A stretch of DNA of 26,195 nt from Chloroflexota bacterium (lineage in GTDB: Bacteria; Chloroflexota; Dormibacteria; Dormibacterales; Dormibacteraceae), in NCBI GenBank assembly GCA_005880175.1, contig VBJR01000044.1, positions 9,220 through 35,414 on the forward strand. Direction: 5' to 3'. The notes beneath the pieces are model-generated. The model was not told the origin of the DNA, searched no databases, and saw nothing but the letters and a program-made list of their open reading frames with translations. Below are positions 15,578 through 24,015 of the stretch, in pieces. The translations under genes were made by a program, and so were the position numbers. How positions within the stretch are numbered: the first letter of the stretch is position 1; each line of letters opens with the position of its first letter.

Positions 15578-16207
15578 ATGCCCCGAGACAGCCGGTCGGC
15601 ACTCCTGGCCGCGGCGGCCGAGGAGTTCGCCAGGTTCGGACCGAAGGGCGCGAGGATCCAGGCGATCGTCCAGCGAGCCGGCATCAACGAACGCATGATC
15701 TACCACCACTTCGGCAGCAAGGACGGCCTCTACGCGGCGGTGCTGGAAGCGCAGGCATCCGGGCTGATCGAGGCATGGCGCCAGGTCATCCACCGGGCCG
15801 CCGGCATGGCGCCGTACGAGGGCATGCAGGCGGTGCTGGCGGGCTTCGCGGACCTCCTCGCGGCCCGACCGCAGCTCGTCGCGCTGACGGTCCACGAGGC
15901 CCTCGGCGGCTGGCGGACGCTGCCGCTGCCCACGGCGGGCACGGCCCCGTTCCCCGAACTGCGGGAGCTCTACGAGCGCGGCCAGCGCCAGGGGGTGTTT
16001 CGCGCGGACTGTCCCTTCGAGATCGCGCACGGCGTCGCGCTGAGCGCCCTGGTCGGCAGCATGGTGCTCAAGGCGAGGGGCGCCGCGGTCATGGACTCCG
16101 CCGCGTTGGGCGCTGACCCGGCCAGGCTGCGCGACCAGGTCGTCGGACAGCTGCTGGACGGCATGACGGGTCGGCCCCAGCGGGCCGGCGAAGGAGTTCG
16201 ACAATGA
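15578..16207 (+). CDS. TetR-family transcriptional regulator
   Basis: A 209-residue regulator with a clear N-terminal TetR helix-turn-helix: RSALLAAAAEEFARFG, then GARIQAIVQRAGINERMIYHHFGSKDGLYAAVL (about residues 6-55). The C-terminal ligand domain (about 60-200) is alpha-helical and resembles TetR_C families that sense small hydrophobic compounds. The ATG at 15578 is preferred over an upstream ATG at 15542. The upstream choice would translate through the palindrome, and the downstream one places the helix-turn-helix at the usual distance from the N-terminus. The stop overlaps the DUF998 start (ATGA), so the two form an operon, probably self-repressed through the palindrome. Confidence 0.93.
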   Translation: MPRDSRSALLAAAAEEFARFGPKGARIQAIVQRAGINERMIYHHFGSKDGLYAAVLEAQASGLIEAWRQVIHRAAGMAPYEGMQAVLAGFADLLAARPQLVALTVHEALGGWRTLPLPTAGTAPFPELRELYERGQRQGVFRADCPFEIAHGVALSALVGSMVLKARGAAVMDSAALGADPARLRDQVVGQLLDGMTGRPQRAGEGVRQ

Positions 16208-16908
16208 GCACCCTCGACCTCTCTCCCGCCGGTCTCGTGGGCCGCGCCACGACGGAACGGGCGCTGCTGGTCTGCGGCGCGGTCGCTGGCCCGCTGTTCA
16301 CGCTCGCCTGGATCGTCGAGTCGGCCACTCGCGCTGACTACAACCCGCTGCGGCACCCGGTCAGCACCCTGGAGCTGGGCGACCCCGGTTGGACGCAGGT
16401 CGCCAACTTCCTCGTCGCCGGCGTCCTCGGCGTGGCCTTCGCCGTCGGTCTGTGGCGCGCGCTGCGGCCCCTCGGCGGCTCGACCTGGGGACCGCTCCTG
16501 GTTGGCGCCTTCGCCATCGGCCTGATCGGCGCCGGCCTCTTCGCGACCGACCCCGTGAGCGGCTACCCGCCTGGGACCCCCGACCTGCGGGGCTACAGCA
16601 CGCACGGCGCCCTCCACGACCTGTTCTCCGTCTTCACCTTCGCGGGACTGCCGGCCGCATGCTTCGTGTTCGCGCGGCGCTTCGCCGGATGGCACGAGCG
16701 CGGGTGGTCGATCTACTCGGTGGCGACAGGTGTGGTGTTCTCGATCGCGTTCGTCCTCGCCAGCATGGGCTTCTCCCAGGTTCCGGGCCTGGTGGCCTTC
16801 GGCGGGCTGTTCCAGCGCCTCACGATCACCACCGGCTGGACCTGGCTGACTCTGCTCGCGGTCTCCCTGCTGCGACGCTCGCCGGCACCCGAGAACACGG
16901 CGGTCTAG
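16204..16908 (+). CDS. DUF998-family integral membrane protein
   Basis: A 234-residue polytopic membrane protein with six hydrophobic segments (starting near residues 20, 60, 95, 135, 175 and 205). The DUF998 pattern is visible in YNPLRHPVSTLELGDPGWTQVANFLVAG and in the FATDPVSGYPPGT and HGALHDLFS blocks. The family has no settled biochemical role. It is translationally coupled to the TetR gene (ATGA overlap), a common arrangement in which a TetR repressor controls a membrane protein. Involvement in resistance or efflux is guesswork. Confidence 0.88.
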   Translation: MSTLDLSPAGLVGRATTERALLVCGAVAGPLFTLAWIVESATRADYNPLRHPVSTLELGDPGWTQVANFLVAGVLGVAFAVGLWRALRPLGGSTWGPLLVGAFAIGLIGAGLFATDPVSGYPPGTPDLRGYSTHGALHDLFSVFTFAGLPAACFVFARRFAGWHERGWSIYSVATGVVFSIAFVLASMGFSQVPGLVAFGGLFQRLTITTGWTWLTLLAVSLLRRSPAPENTAV

Positions 16909-16934
16909 AGCCTGTCCTCGACGTGCTCCCGCCG

Positions 16935-16951
16935 GCGGTCGCGAAGACCGC
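16935..16951 (+). terminator. Hairpin downstream of the DUF998 gene
   Basis: GCGGTC (16935-16940), loop GCGAA, GACCGC (16946-16951) form a 6-bp stem 26 nt after the DUF998 stop, in the 103-nt gap before the dehydrogenase gene. Confidence 0.4.
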
Positions 16952-16997
16952 GGTCGGGCGTGCCGGACGACTGCTCCGGCTGGCCGAGTTCCCGGGT

Positions 16998-17003
16998 CAG
17001 AAT
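16998..17003 (+). promoter_or_regulatory. Possible -10 box of a leaderless promoter for the SDR gene
   Basis: CAGAAT ends 8 nt before the ATG at 17012, with no ribosome binding site between. It differs from TANNNT only in the first base. Confidence 0.35.
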
Positions 17004-17011
17004 GGCCTGAT

Positions 17012-17770
17012 ATGGAGCGTCTGCAGGACAAGGTCGCGTTCATCACCGGCGGCGAGAGCGGCATCGGGCTCGAGACCGCCCGCCTCTTCGTCGCCGAGGG
17101 AGCCCGCGTGTACATCGCCGGCATCGTCGAGGACCGGCTGCGCGACGCCGTGGCGGAGCTGGGCGCCGCCTCGGCGGCCGCCGTCTGCGACGTCACCGAC
17201 TCCGCGCAGGTCCGGCGCGCGGTCCAGGAGGCCGTCGAGCGCCACGGCCCCCTCGACGTCGTCTTCTCCAACGCCGGGATCAGCGGCCGCATCGGCGCGC
17301 CGGTCCCCGACTACCCCGAGGACGTGTTCGTCGAGGTCCTCCACGTCCACGTGCTGGGCGCGTTCCACGTCCTCAAGCACGCCCTGCCCGCGATGCGCGA
17401 CGGGGGCAGCGTCATCATCACGTCCAGCATCGTCGGGCTGAAGGGCGCGCCGGGCGCCGCCGGCTACGTCACCGCCAAGCACGCCCAGGTCGGTCTGATG
17501 CGGACCGCCGCGCTGGAGGCGGCGCCGCGCCGCATACGCGTCAACACGCTCCACCCGGGCCCGACCGACACCCCGTTCCAGACCGCGATCGAGCTCGCCG
17601 CGACGGGCGCGGCCCAGGAGGACGCGGCCCGCATCTTCGAGCAGATGATCCCCATGCGCCGCCACGCGACCACGGGCGAGATCGCGCGCGCCGCCCTCTA
17701 CCTGGCCAGCGACGACAGCCGGTTCGTGACCGGCACGACGATGACCGTCGACGGCGGCATGTTCCTCTGA
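17012..17770 (+). CDS. Short-chain dehydrogenase/reductase (classical SDR)
   Basis: A 252-residue Rossmann-fold oxidoreductase using NAD(H) or NADP(H). The cofactor motif TGGESGIG is at 12-19, where TGxxxGIG is canonical, and the acidic/amide contact CDV is near 59-61. NAG is at 87-89, the catalytic Ser in ITSSI at 138-139, and Tyr152 and Lys156 in YVTAK. The C-terminal part has the substrate-loop PGPTDTPF and the family ending FVTGTTMTVDGGMFL. Length and motif order match FabG-like and secondary-alcohol dehydrogenases. No pathway partner is adjacent, so the substrate is unknown. Start chosen at the ATG right after the -10-like box. Confidence 0.93.
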   Translation: MERLQDKVAFITGGESGIGLETARLFVAEGARVYIAGIVEDRLRDAVAELGAASAAAVCDVTDSAQVRRAVQEAVERHGPLDVVFSNAGISGRIGAPVPDYPEDVFVEVLHVHVLGAFHVLKHALPAMRDGGSVIITSSIVGLKGAPGAAGYVTAKHAQVGLMRTAALEAAPRRIRVNTLHPGPTDTPFQTAIELAATGAAQEDAARIFEQMIPMRRHATTGEIARAALYLASDDSRFVTGTTMTVDGGMFL

Positions 17771-17819
17771 CCCCCCGGTGACCCCCGAGTGAACCGGCGG
17801 CCCGGCCCCGGGTCCATGG

Positions 17820-17825
17820 CACGCT
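17820..17825 (+). promoter_or_regulatory. Possible -10 box of a leaderless promoter for the FUSC gene
   Basis: CACGCT lies 8 nt before the ATG at 17834, in the same position as the -10 boxes of neighbouring genes. It supports that start over the ATG at 17816 or the GTG at 17789, but the match to TANNNT is partial. Confidence 0.3.
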
Positions 17826-17833
17826 TGGGCGAG

Positions 17834-20074
17834 ATGGCCACGGCGGCCCCGGCCTCCAGCCTCCGGGAGGCGACCCTGCGGTGGCGCCCGCACGACGGGG
17901 GCCTGCTCAGCCTGCGCCGGGCGGCGCGGGCGGCCCTGCTGATGCCGGCGCTGTTCGCCGCCGTCCTGCTCGGCACCCACAACGTGCAGCTGACGACGTT
18001 CGTCGGCTTCGGCACGTTCGCGCTGGTCGTCCTGGCCGACTTCGGCGGCCCCCCGGCCAGCCGCGCCGCCGCGTACGCGGTCACCGCGCTGCTCGGCGCG
18101 CTCCTGGTCGTCGCCGGTACGCTGGCCGGCCAGGCCACGTGGGTGGCGGTGCTGGCGACGCTGCTCGTCGCCTTCGCGGTGCAGCTCGCCGGCATCTTCG
18201 GCGGGTACGCCGCGGCGGCGCAGGTGGCGCTCCAGCTCGCGTTCGTCCTGTCCGTCGCGGTGCCGGCGCCGGCGTCCGCCATCCCGTCGCGGGTCGAAGG
18301 CTGGCTGCTGGCGAGCGCCGTGGCGACCGTGGCGTCGCTCGTGCTCTGGCCCCGGCACGAGCGGGCCGCGCTGCGCGAGCGGGCGGCGTCCGCCTGCGAC
18401 GCCCTGGCCGCGCTGATCGAGGCGTGCCGCGTGCGCGCCGGCGGCGCCGTGGTCCGGCGCCGCGAGGAGGCGGCCGGCGAGGCCGAGCGCGCGCTGCGCT
18501 CCGAGTACGCGGCCACGCCGCTGCGGCCGGCCGGTCCGACCCGGCGGGACGGGGCGTTCGCCGAGCTGGTCGTGGACCTGGACCGCGGCCTGACGCTGGC
18601 GACCCGCTGGGCCGAGGAGCGAGCGGACGGCGAGCCGCTGCTCGGCGAGGAGGACGTCCTGGAGCAGGCCCTCGTCGCGACGCTGCACGGCGCCGGCGAC
18701 GCCCTGCGCGGCGGCCCGCCGCCGGACCTGGCCGCGCTCGACCAGGACAAGACCCGGCAGCGGGAGGCGCTCGAGCGGTGGGCGGAGGGCACGCTCCGCG
18801 AGGGCGGCCGGGCCGAGGACGTGCTGGACGGCCTGCGCGCCGGCTACCGGCTGCGCCTGCTGTCGTACGCCGTGCTCGCGCTCGGCGCCAACGCGACGAT
18901 CGCCACCGGCCGCGAGCCGGCGGGCGGGGTTCGGCTGCCCGCCGGCATCCCGCGCCGCGGCGGCGTCGCGGGCGCGATCGAGCGGGTCGCCGGGGCGCTC
19001 CGGACCGACCTCGCGCCCGGCTCCAGCGTCCTCCACAACAGCGTGCGCGCGGCGGCCGGCCTGGCCGTGGCGGTGCTCATGGCCAGGGTGCTCGGGCTCC
19101 ACTTCGCGTTCTGGACCGTGCTGGGCACGCTCTCCGTGCTGCGCTCGAACGCCCTCGCCACCGGGCGCACGACGCTCCAGGCGGTGGCCGGGACCCTGGC
19201 CGGCTTCGCGATCGGCGCCCCGTTCATCCTGCTGGTCGGGGAGCACCGGCTGGCGATCTTCGTCGCGCTGCCCGTGGCGGTCTTCCTGGCCGCGTACACG
19301 CCGACCGCCGTCCACTTCGTCGTCGGCCAGGCGGCGTTCACGATCCTCGTGATCGTCCTGTTCAACCTGATCGCGCCGGCGGGCTGGACGGTCGGGCTGG
19401 TGCGGGTGGAGGACATCGCGCTGGGCACTGGCGTGAGCCTGGTCGTGGGCCTGCTCCTCTGGCCGCGCGGGGCCAGGGCGGACCTGCGCCGGGCGCTGGC
19501 CCAGCTCTACGGCGCCGTCGCCGCGTACCTGGCCGCCTCGCTCCACCGGCTCCTGGACGGGGAGGTGGACGTCGCCGAGCCCCGCGCCCAGGCGGTGCGG
19601 GCCCGCGGCCGCGCCGGCGAGGCGTTCGACCTGCTCCTGGTCGAGCGGACCGCGCATCCGGTCGGGGTCGAGGTCCCCGCCGTCCTGGTGTCCGCCGGCA
19701 GCTACGCGATCCTGGTCGGCGACCTGATCGACGTGCTCGTCCGTCACGGCTACCGGGCCGCCGGCTTCGCCGACCAGACGGCGGTCGTGGAGCGGCAGGC
19801 GCGGCTCATGCTCGACGGCCTCCTGCGCCTGGCGGACCTGCTCGACGGCCGCCCGCGGGCGCAGGTCGCCGAAGAGGTGTCCGCGGACGCCCTGCGCCAC
19901 GCCGCGGCCAGCTCCCTCCGGGACTGGGCGGCGGACCCGGAGGGCGCCGGCCGGACGCCGATGACGCTCACGTACTGCGCGGAGCTGATCGAGCAGCTCG
20001 CGGACGTCACCGCCGAGCTGGAGGCGTCCGTCGAGGTGGCCATCCGGGCCGCGCGCGCCCCGTGGTGGCGATAG
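17834..20074 (+). CDS. FUSC-family membrane protein (aromatic acid exporter/fusaric acid resistance-like)
   Basis: About 746 residues from the ATG at 17834 (761 from the GTG at 17789). Two hydrophobic blocks, at about 30-175 and 385-530, each hold several transmembrane helices. They are joined by a charged helical cytoplasmic region and followed by a long helical C-terminus. The second block (AVLMARVLGLHFAFWTVLGTLSVLRSN, then FAIGAPFILLVG, then YTPTAVHFVVGQAAFTILVIVLFNL) is the FUSC/ArAE signature region seen in AaeB and YccS relatives. These proteins are thought to export aromatic acids or act at the envelope. No membrane-fusion partner is next to it, as expected in a single-membrane organism. 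The gene follows the SDR after a short gap without a terminator. Confidence 0.88.
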   Translation: MATAAPASSLREATLRWRPHDGGLLSLRRAARAALLMPALFAAVLLGTHNVQLTTFVGFGTFALVVLADFGGPPASRAAAYAVTALLGALLVVAGTLAGQATWVAVLATLLVAFAVQLAGIFGGYAAAAQVALQLAFVLSVAVPAPASAIPSRVEGWLLASAVATVASLVLWPRHERAALRERAASACDALAALIEACRVRAGGAVVRRREEAAGEAERALRSEYAATPLRPAGPTRRDGAFAELVVDLDRGLTLATRWAEERADGEPLLGEEDVLEQALVATLHGAGDALRGGPPPDLAALDQDKTRQREALERWAEGTLREGGRAEDVLDGLRAGYRLRLLSYAVLALGANATIATGREPAGGVRLPAGIPRRGGVAGAIERVAGALRTDLAPGSSVLHNSVRAAAGLAVAVLMARVLGLHFAFWTVLGTLSVLRSNALATGRTTLQAVAGTLAGFAIGAPFILLVGEHRLAIFVALPVAVFLAAYTPTAVHFVVGQAAFTILVIVLFNLIAPAGWTVGLVRVEDIALGTGVSLVVGLLLWPRGARADLRRALAQLYGAVAAYLAASLHRLLDGEVDVAEPRAQAVRARGRAGEAFDLLLVERTAHPVGVEVPAVLVSAGSYAILVGDLIDVLVRHGYRAAGFADQTAVVERQARLMLDGLLRLADLLDGRPRAQVAEEVSADALRHAAASSLRDWAADPEGAGRTPMTLTYCAELIEQLADVTAELEASVEVAIRAARAPWWR

Positions 20075-20081
20075 GGAGCGG

Positions 20082-20087
20082 TAGCAT
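20082..20087 (+). promoter_or_regulatory. -10 box of a probable leaderless promoter
   Basis: TAGCAT ends 9 nt before the GTG at 20097 and there is no ribosome binding site in the gap. This supports GTG as the start of the methyltransferase. Confidence 0.45.
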
Positions 20088-20096
20088 TCCACCTCC

Positions 20097-20930
20097 GTGT
20101 GCGGATCTGCTGCCGACCGCCGGCGCGAGGCGCTGGCGGCCACGTTCGACCGCGTCGCCGACCGCTACCACCGGGCCCGCCCCGACTACCCGGACGAGCT
20201 GCTCGACGACCTGGTCGCGACCGCGGGACTGACCGTCGGCGCGCGCCTGCTCGAGGTCGGGTGCGCGACCGGCAAGGCGACGCTGCCGCTGGCCCGGCGC
20301 GGGTTCCGGATCACGTGCGTGGAGCAGGGCCCGCACCTGGCCGCGGCGGCTCGCCGCAACGTCGCCGGGCTCGAAGTCGAGGTCGTCGAGGCGCGCTTCG
20401 AGGACTGGCGCCCGCCGGCGGGCGAGCGGTTCGCCCTGGTGTTCGCCGCCACCGCGTGGAGCTGGATCGATCCCGGGGTCCGCTACACCCGCGCCTGGGA
20501 GGCGCTGGCGCCAGGCGGCCACCTGGCGTTCTGGACCGCCTCCCACGTGAGGCCCGACGGCGGCGACCCGTTCTTCCAGGAACTCCAGGACGTCTACGAC
20601 GAGATCGGCGAGGGGCTCCCGCCCGGCACGCGGTGGCTGCGGCCGGGCGAGCTGGACGAGCAGCGCGACGAGATCGAGGCCACCGGGCTGTTCGACGTCG
20701 TCCACGTCCGGCACTTCGACTGGGAGCGCGTGTACGACGCCGAGGCGTACATCGACCTGCTGGAGACGTTCTCCGGCCACATCGCCATGGAGCCGTGGCA
20801 GCGGGACCGCCTGTACGGGGAGATCCGCCGGCGCCTGGCCTTGCGCCCGGACGGCACGCTGCGCCGGCACTGGGGCGCGGTCCTGCACGTGGCCCGGCGC
20901 CGGGAGCGGCAGCCGCGACCACCGCGATGA
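20097..20930 (+). CDS. Class I SAM-dependent methyltransferase
   Basis: A 277-residue protein with an N-terminal FDRVADRYHRARPDYP segment and SAM motif I LLEVGCATGKAT (51-62). An acidic VEQGPHLAAAA (motif II) and a VFAATAWSWIDP stretch follow, all typical of a common actinobacterial methyltransferase group (Methyltransf_11/25-like). The substrate is not known. The GTG start is supported by the nearby -10 box. Its stop overlaps the start of the CoA-transferase gene (ATGA at 20927-20930), so the pair is one operon. Confidence 0.9.
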   Translation: MCGSAADRRREALAATFDRVADRYHRARPDYPDELLDDLVATAGLTVGARLLEVGCATGKATLPLARRGFRITCVEQGPHLAAAARRNVAGLEVEVVEARFEDWRPPAGERFALVFAATAWSWIDPGVRYTRAWEALAPGGHLAFWTASHVRPDGGDPFFQELQDVYDEIGEGLPPGTRWLRPGELDEQRDEIEATGLFDVVHVRHFDWERVYDAEAYIDLLETFSGHIAMEPWQRDRLYGEIRRRLALRPDGTLRRHWGAVLHVARRRERQPRPPR

Positions 20931-22226
20931 TCGACCAGGCCTGGGCCGCGGTGGCCGGCGAGGGCGAGGAGCCGCCGGCCCCGCTCCGCGTCACCGGCCC
21001 GCCCGGGCACCTGCCGTCCCGGTTCCCGGTGGAGGACGCCGCGGTCGCCTGCGTGGGCGCCGCCCTGCTCGCCGCCGCCGCGTTCGGGCGCCGGCGGGGC
21101 GGCGCGGCGGCGGACCTCACGGTCGACCGGGGCCACGTGGCCGCGGCCGTGCGCAGCGAGGCGCTGTTCCGCGTCGACGACCGCGACGCGGGCGTCGGGT
21201 TCGCGCCGCTCTCCCGCTTCTGGCGCACGGCCGGCGGGTGGGTGCGCACGCACGCCAACTACCCGTGGCACCGCGAGGCCCTGCTCCGCGAGCTGGGCGT
21301 GCCGGAGGACCCCGAGCGCGTGGCGGCGGCCCTCGCCGAGCGGCGAGCCGGCGAGGTGGAGGAGCGGGTCCTCGCGGCCGGCGGCGTCGCCGCGGCCGTC
21401 CGCGCTGCCGCCGAGTGGCGCGAGCATCCCCAGGGCCGAGCGGTCGCGGCCGAGCCGCTGATCGCCCGCCGGGCCGAGGGCCGCGCGGGGCCGCGGCGGC
21501 GGCCGGCGGCCGGGCTGCCGCTCCACGGCGTCCGGGTCCTGGACCTGACGCGGGTGATCGCCGGCCCGGTCTGCACCCGGTTCCTGGGCGCGCTCGGCGC
21601 CGACGTCCTGCGGCGCGGTCCTCGACCTCGCCTCGCCCGCCGGACTGGATGCCCTCCGCGCCCTGCTCCACGGGGCGGACGTGCTCGTCCAGGGCTACCG
21701 GCCGGGCTCGCTGGACCGGTTCGGCCTCGGGTTCGAGCCGCTGGTCGACCGCCATCCGGGCCTCGTGGTCGTGTACCTGGACGCGTGGGGCCACAGCGGT
21801 CCCTGGGCCGCTCGGCGCGGCTTCGACAGCATCGTGCAGGCGGCGAGCGGGATCGCCGCCGCCGAGTCGGCGGACGGGGAGCGGCCCGGCGCGCTGCCGT
21901 GCCAGCTGCTCGACCACGGGACCGGCTACCTGGCCGCCGCCGCGGCGCTGGACGGGCTGCGGCGCCAGGCCGAGCACGGCGGCACCCACGGCCGCTGGCT
22001 GTCCCTGGCCCGGACCGCGTGGTGGCTGGCCGGAGCACCGGAGCCAGCGCTCGCCGCCTCGCCCGAGCCCGGGCCGCTGCCGCCGCCGTGGCTGGCGACC
22101 CTGCCGAGCGACCTGGGGCCGGTGACCGCGGTGGCCCCGCCGGGCGCCCTCGCGGGCCGCCCGCTGCGCTGGCCGGACCGGGCGACCGGCTACGCCGCCG
22201 ACGCTCCGGAGTGGCTGTCCCGATAG
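20927..22226 (+). pseudogene. CaiB/BaiF-type CoA-transferase, broken by an internal deletion/frameshift
   Basis: The first frame (ATG at 20927) gives an N-terminal region (SRFPVEDAAVACVGAALLAAAA, then FWRTAGGWVRTHANYPWHREALLRELG) and the start of a class III CoA-transferase fold at HGVRVLDLTRVIAGPVCTRFLGALGADVLR. Past about 21613 the family sequence continues in another frame from 21615 (AVLDLASPAGLDALRALLHGADVLVQGYRPGSLDRFGLG and onwards) to the TAG at 22226. Relatives carry about 24 residues at this point (usually a VDPP-type segment leading to KRSA). So roughly 70-80 nt appear lost with a frame change. The joined length is about 430 residues. Unless this is a sequence error, the enzyme is inactive. 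Substrate unknown. Confidence 0.82.
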
Positions 22227-22231
22227 GGAAA

Positions 22232-22262
22232 CGGGCCCGGGCGGCGCGGCCGCCCGGACCCG
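22232..22262. terminator. Strong bidirectional terminator hairpin
   Basis: CCGGGCGGC (22237-22245) and GCCGCCCGG (22249-22257) enclose GCG. After one C-A mismatch the stem extends by four more pairs (22232-22235 with 22259-22262). It fills most of the 45-nt gap between the convergent CoA-transferase and cellulase genes. Confidence 0.75.
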
Positions 22263-22271
22263 CGGGCAGCG

Positions 22272-23981
22272 CTAGAAGTGTCCGGTCAGGGTGGTGGTGG
22301 TCCCGCCGCCGCTCGCGGTGACCGAGAACGTGTCACCGCTGGTCGGGTGGGCGGTGCCGCTGCCGCTCGACTGGGCGGCGAACAGCCGGCCGCTCCCGGC
22401 GGAGACCGTCTGGCCCGCGGCCAGCGTGAACGTGTACGTGACCGCCGTGGCGGAGCTGCCGTTGGCCTGCAGGATCTGGCCGCCGACGGTGTTGTACATG
22501 CCGCTGAAGGAGATCCCCGCCGTCCGCTGGACCGTGATCGTGATCGTCAGCGCGGTCAGCGGGCTGGTGTTCGACAGCCTGACGTCCTCCTCGTTGAAGA
22601 ACGGGCTGGTCTGCGCCACGACCGGGGTGGCCGTCACGCCGGCGCCCGTGCCGGTCGGGGTCGGCGTCGGAGTTGCCGTGGGCGTCGCCGTCGGCGTCGC
22701 GGTCGGAGTCGCCGTCGGCGTGGCGGTCGGCGTCGTGGTCGGTGTCGCCGTGGGCGTCGCCGAGCCCGTCGGGGTGGGCGTCGGCCCCCCGAACTTGGCG
22801 ACGTTGCTCTTGAAGCCGCTCGCGTAGGTGGTGACCGCGCCGGTCGTGTAGTCGCTGATCATCGCCATGCCACCGAAGTCGGTGTTCCAGGCCCAGACCA
22901 GGTAGCTGACGTGGATGGGGTCCAGGAACGCCATCAGCCCGTTCTGGTAGCCGGACTGGGCGTCGTTCTCGCCCATCTCGCCGGTGACCAGGGGCACCTT
23001 GGCCGCCAGCGGGGCGATGTTCGTCTGCCAGCACCCGCTGTTGCTGCAGGCGTTGAAGTTGTACGAGTGCCAGGCGGCGGCCAGGTTGCCGGCCGGGTCG
23101 GCCGGCTCGAACTGGCTCCACATGCTCATGTCGTTGGAGAAGGACAGGCCCCCGAGCATGAGCACGTTCTTCGCCCCGGTGCCGCGCACCGCCGTGACCA
23201 GCTGCTGCATGCCGGCCACCGGCAGGTTGTTGCCGGCGCTGTCCCGGAGCATGTTGCCGCAGGCGGTCCCGCCGTCGCGCCAGCACGTCCAGCTGGGCGC
23301 GCCGTTGCCCAGGAAGAAGTCCGGGAACGGCTCGTTGAACAGGTCGAAGATCGTCGCCGTGTCGTTCTCGAACGTGTTCGCGACCGACGTCCAGAACAGC
23401 ACCGCCGTGGCCGCATCCGGCATGGGCTTCTGGCAGATCGCCTGCGAGGCGTCCACGCCCAGGGTGTTGGAGGGGACCGTGCAGGCGTCCAGCATGTTGT
23501 TGTACACGCCGTCCGTCCAGTGCAGGTCGAGGATGGCGACCAGGCCGTGCCGGTGCAGGGTGGCCACGTACGCCTGGATGGCAGAGATGTAGTTGGCGCC
23601 GGCGAACGCCGGCGGGATGTTGGAGTGGGCCATCCAGCAGTCCTCGTTGAGCGGGACGCGGACGGCGTTCACGCCGGCCCAGCTCGCGATCGCCGCGGTC
23701 GCCGTGTCGTCCACCGGCCCGTCGAACAGGCCCGTGGCCGGCGGCACCATGCCGTTGAAGGGGTGGGGAACGCACGAGTACTCGGCGCCGGAGCGGTTGG
23801 CGCCCCACAGCACCACGGGGTTGTTGCTCGCGTCCATCAGCTGGTTGCCCGACACGTGCAGCCCCGAGGTCGGGTTGGGTGCGGCCCGGACCGGGGTGAC
23901 CCCCTGGACCACCGCGCCGATCCCCCCGACGACGAGCGCCCCCGCCGCGGCGAGCACCACCGCCGTCCGTCTCACGTCCAC
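22272..23981 (-). CDS. Secreted glycoside hydrolase family 5 endoglucanase-like enzyme with Thr/Pro linker and C-terminal beta-sandwich-like domain
   Basis: A 569-residue secreted protein. The Sec signal peptide is residues 1-33 (MDVRR, hydrophobic core, then VRAA-P). The GH5-type catalytic domain spans about 36-398, with the acid/base Glu217 in FDLFNEPF, the nucleophile Glu335 in LVTGEMGEND, and the clan-A RVPLNEDCW and LDLHWT strands. A linker of about 50 residues is built of ATPT units. The last ~115 residues (FFNEEDVRLSNTSPLTALTI ... SGMYNTVGGQILQ ... TLTGHF) look like a beta-rich accessory module that I cannot name. The GTG start has a purine-rich site (GAGGAGAGAG) upstream. It begins 34 nt after the CBM2-bearing hydrolase gene, in the same operon. 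Confidence 0.9.
   Translation of the reverse strand: MDVRRTAVVLAAAGALVVGGIGAVVQGVTPVRAAPNPTSGLHVSGNQLMDASNNPVVLWGANRSGAEYSCVPHPFNGMVPPATGLFDGPVDDTATAAIASWAGVNAVRVPLNEDCWMAHSNIPPAFAGANYISAIQAYVATLHRHGLVAILDLHWTDGVYNNMLDACTVPSNTLGVDASQAICQKPMPDAATAVLFWTSVANTFENDTATIFDLFNEPFPDFFLGNGAPSWTCWRDGGTACGNMLRDSAGNNLPVAGMQQLVTAVRGTGAKNVLMLGGLSFSNDMSMWSQFEPADPAGNLAAAWHSYNFNACSNSGCWQTNIAPLAAKVPLVTGEMGENDAQSGYQNGLMAFLDPIHVSYLVWAWNTDFGGMAMISDYTTGAVTTYASGFKSNVAKFGGPTPTPTGSATPTATPTTTPTATPTATPTATPTATPTATPTPTPTGTGAGVTATPVVAQTSPFFNEEDVRLSNTSPLTALTITITVQRTAGISFSGMYNTVGGQILQANGSSATAVTYTFTLAAGQTVSAGSGRLFAAQSSGSGTAHPTSGDTFSVTASGGGTTTTLTGHF
22651..22789 (-). repeat. Degenerate 12-nt tandem repeat coding for the Thr/Pro linker
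   Basis: Repeats of the type GGCGTCGCCGTC on the plus strand code on the minus strand for ATPT units of the GH5 enzyme. Such arrays readily change length by slippage. Both strands are open here, but the plus-strand reading (repeated VAVG) is only a reflection. Confidence 0.8.
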
Positions 23982-24015
23982 TTGCTCTCTCCTCTACCGA
24001 ATTGCGCCGCCGCGC

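Noticed and set aside
13535..16204. An 889-codon reverse frame opposite the ATPase and TetR genes
   Set aside because: Same antisense pattern; the forward strand carries clear ABC and TetR motifs here.
16997..20143. A reverse-strand open frame of over 1000 codons opposite the SDR, FUSC and methyltransferase genes
   Set aside because: Its translation is low-complexity Arg/Gly/Ala/Gln text without domains and it mirrors three well supported genes. Long antisense frames are expected when third positions are nearly all G or C.
22651..22789. Short regular repeats considered as a CRISPR-like array
   Set aside because: Units are contiguous 12-mers without spacers and are in frame with a Thr/Pro linker.
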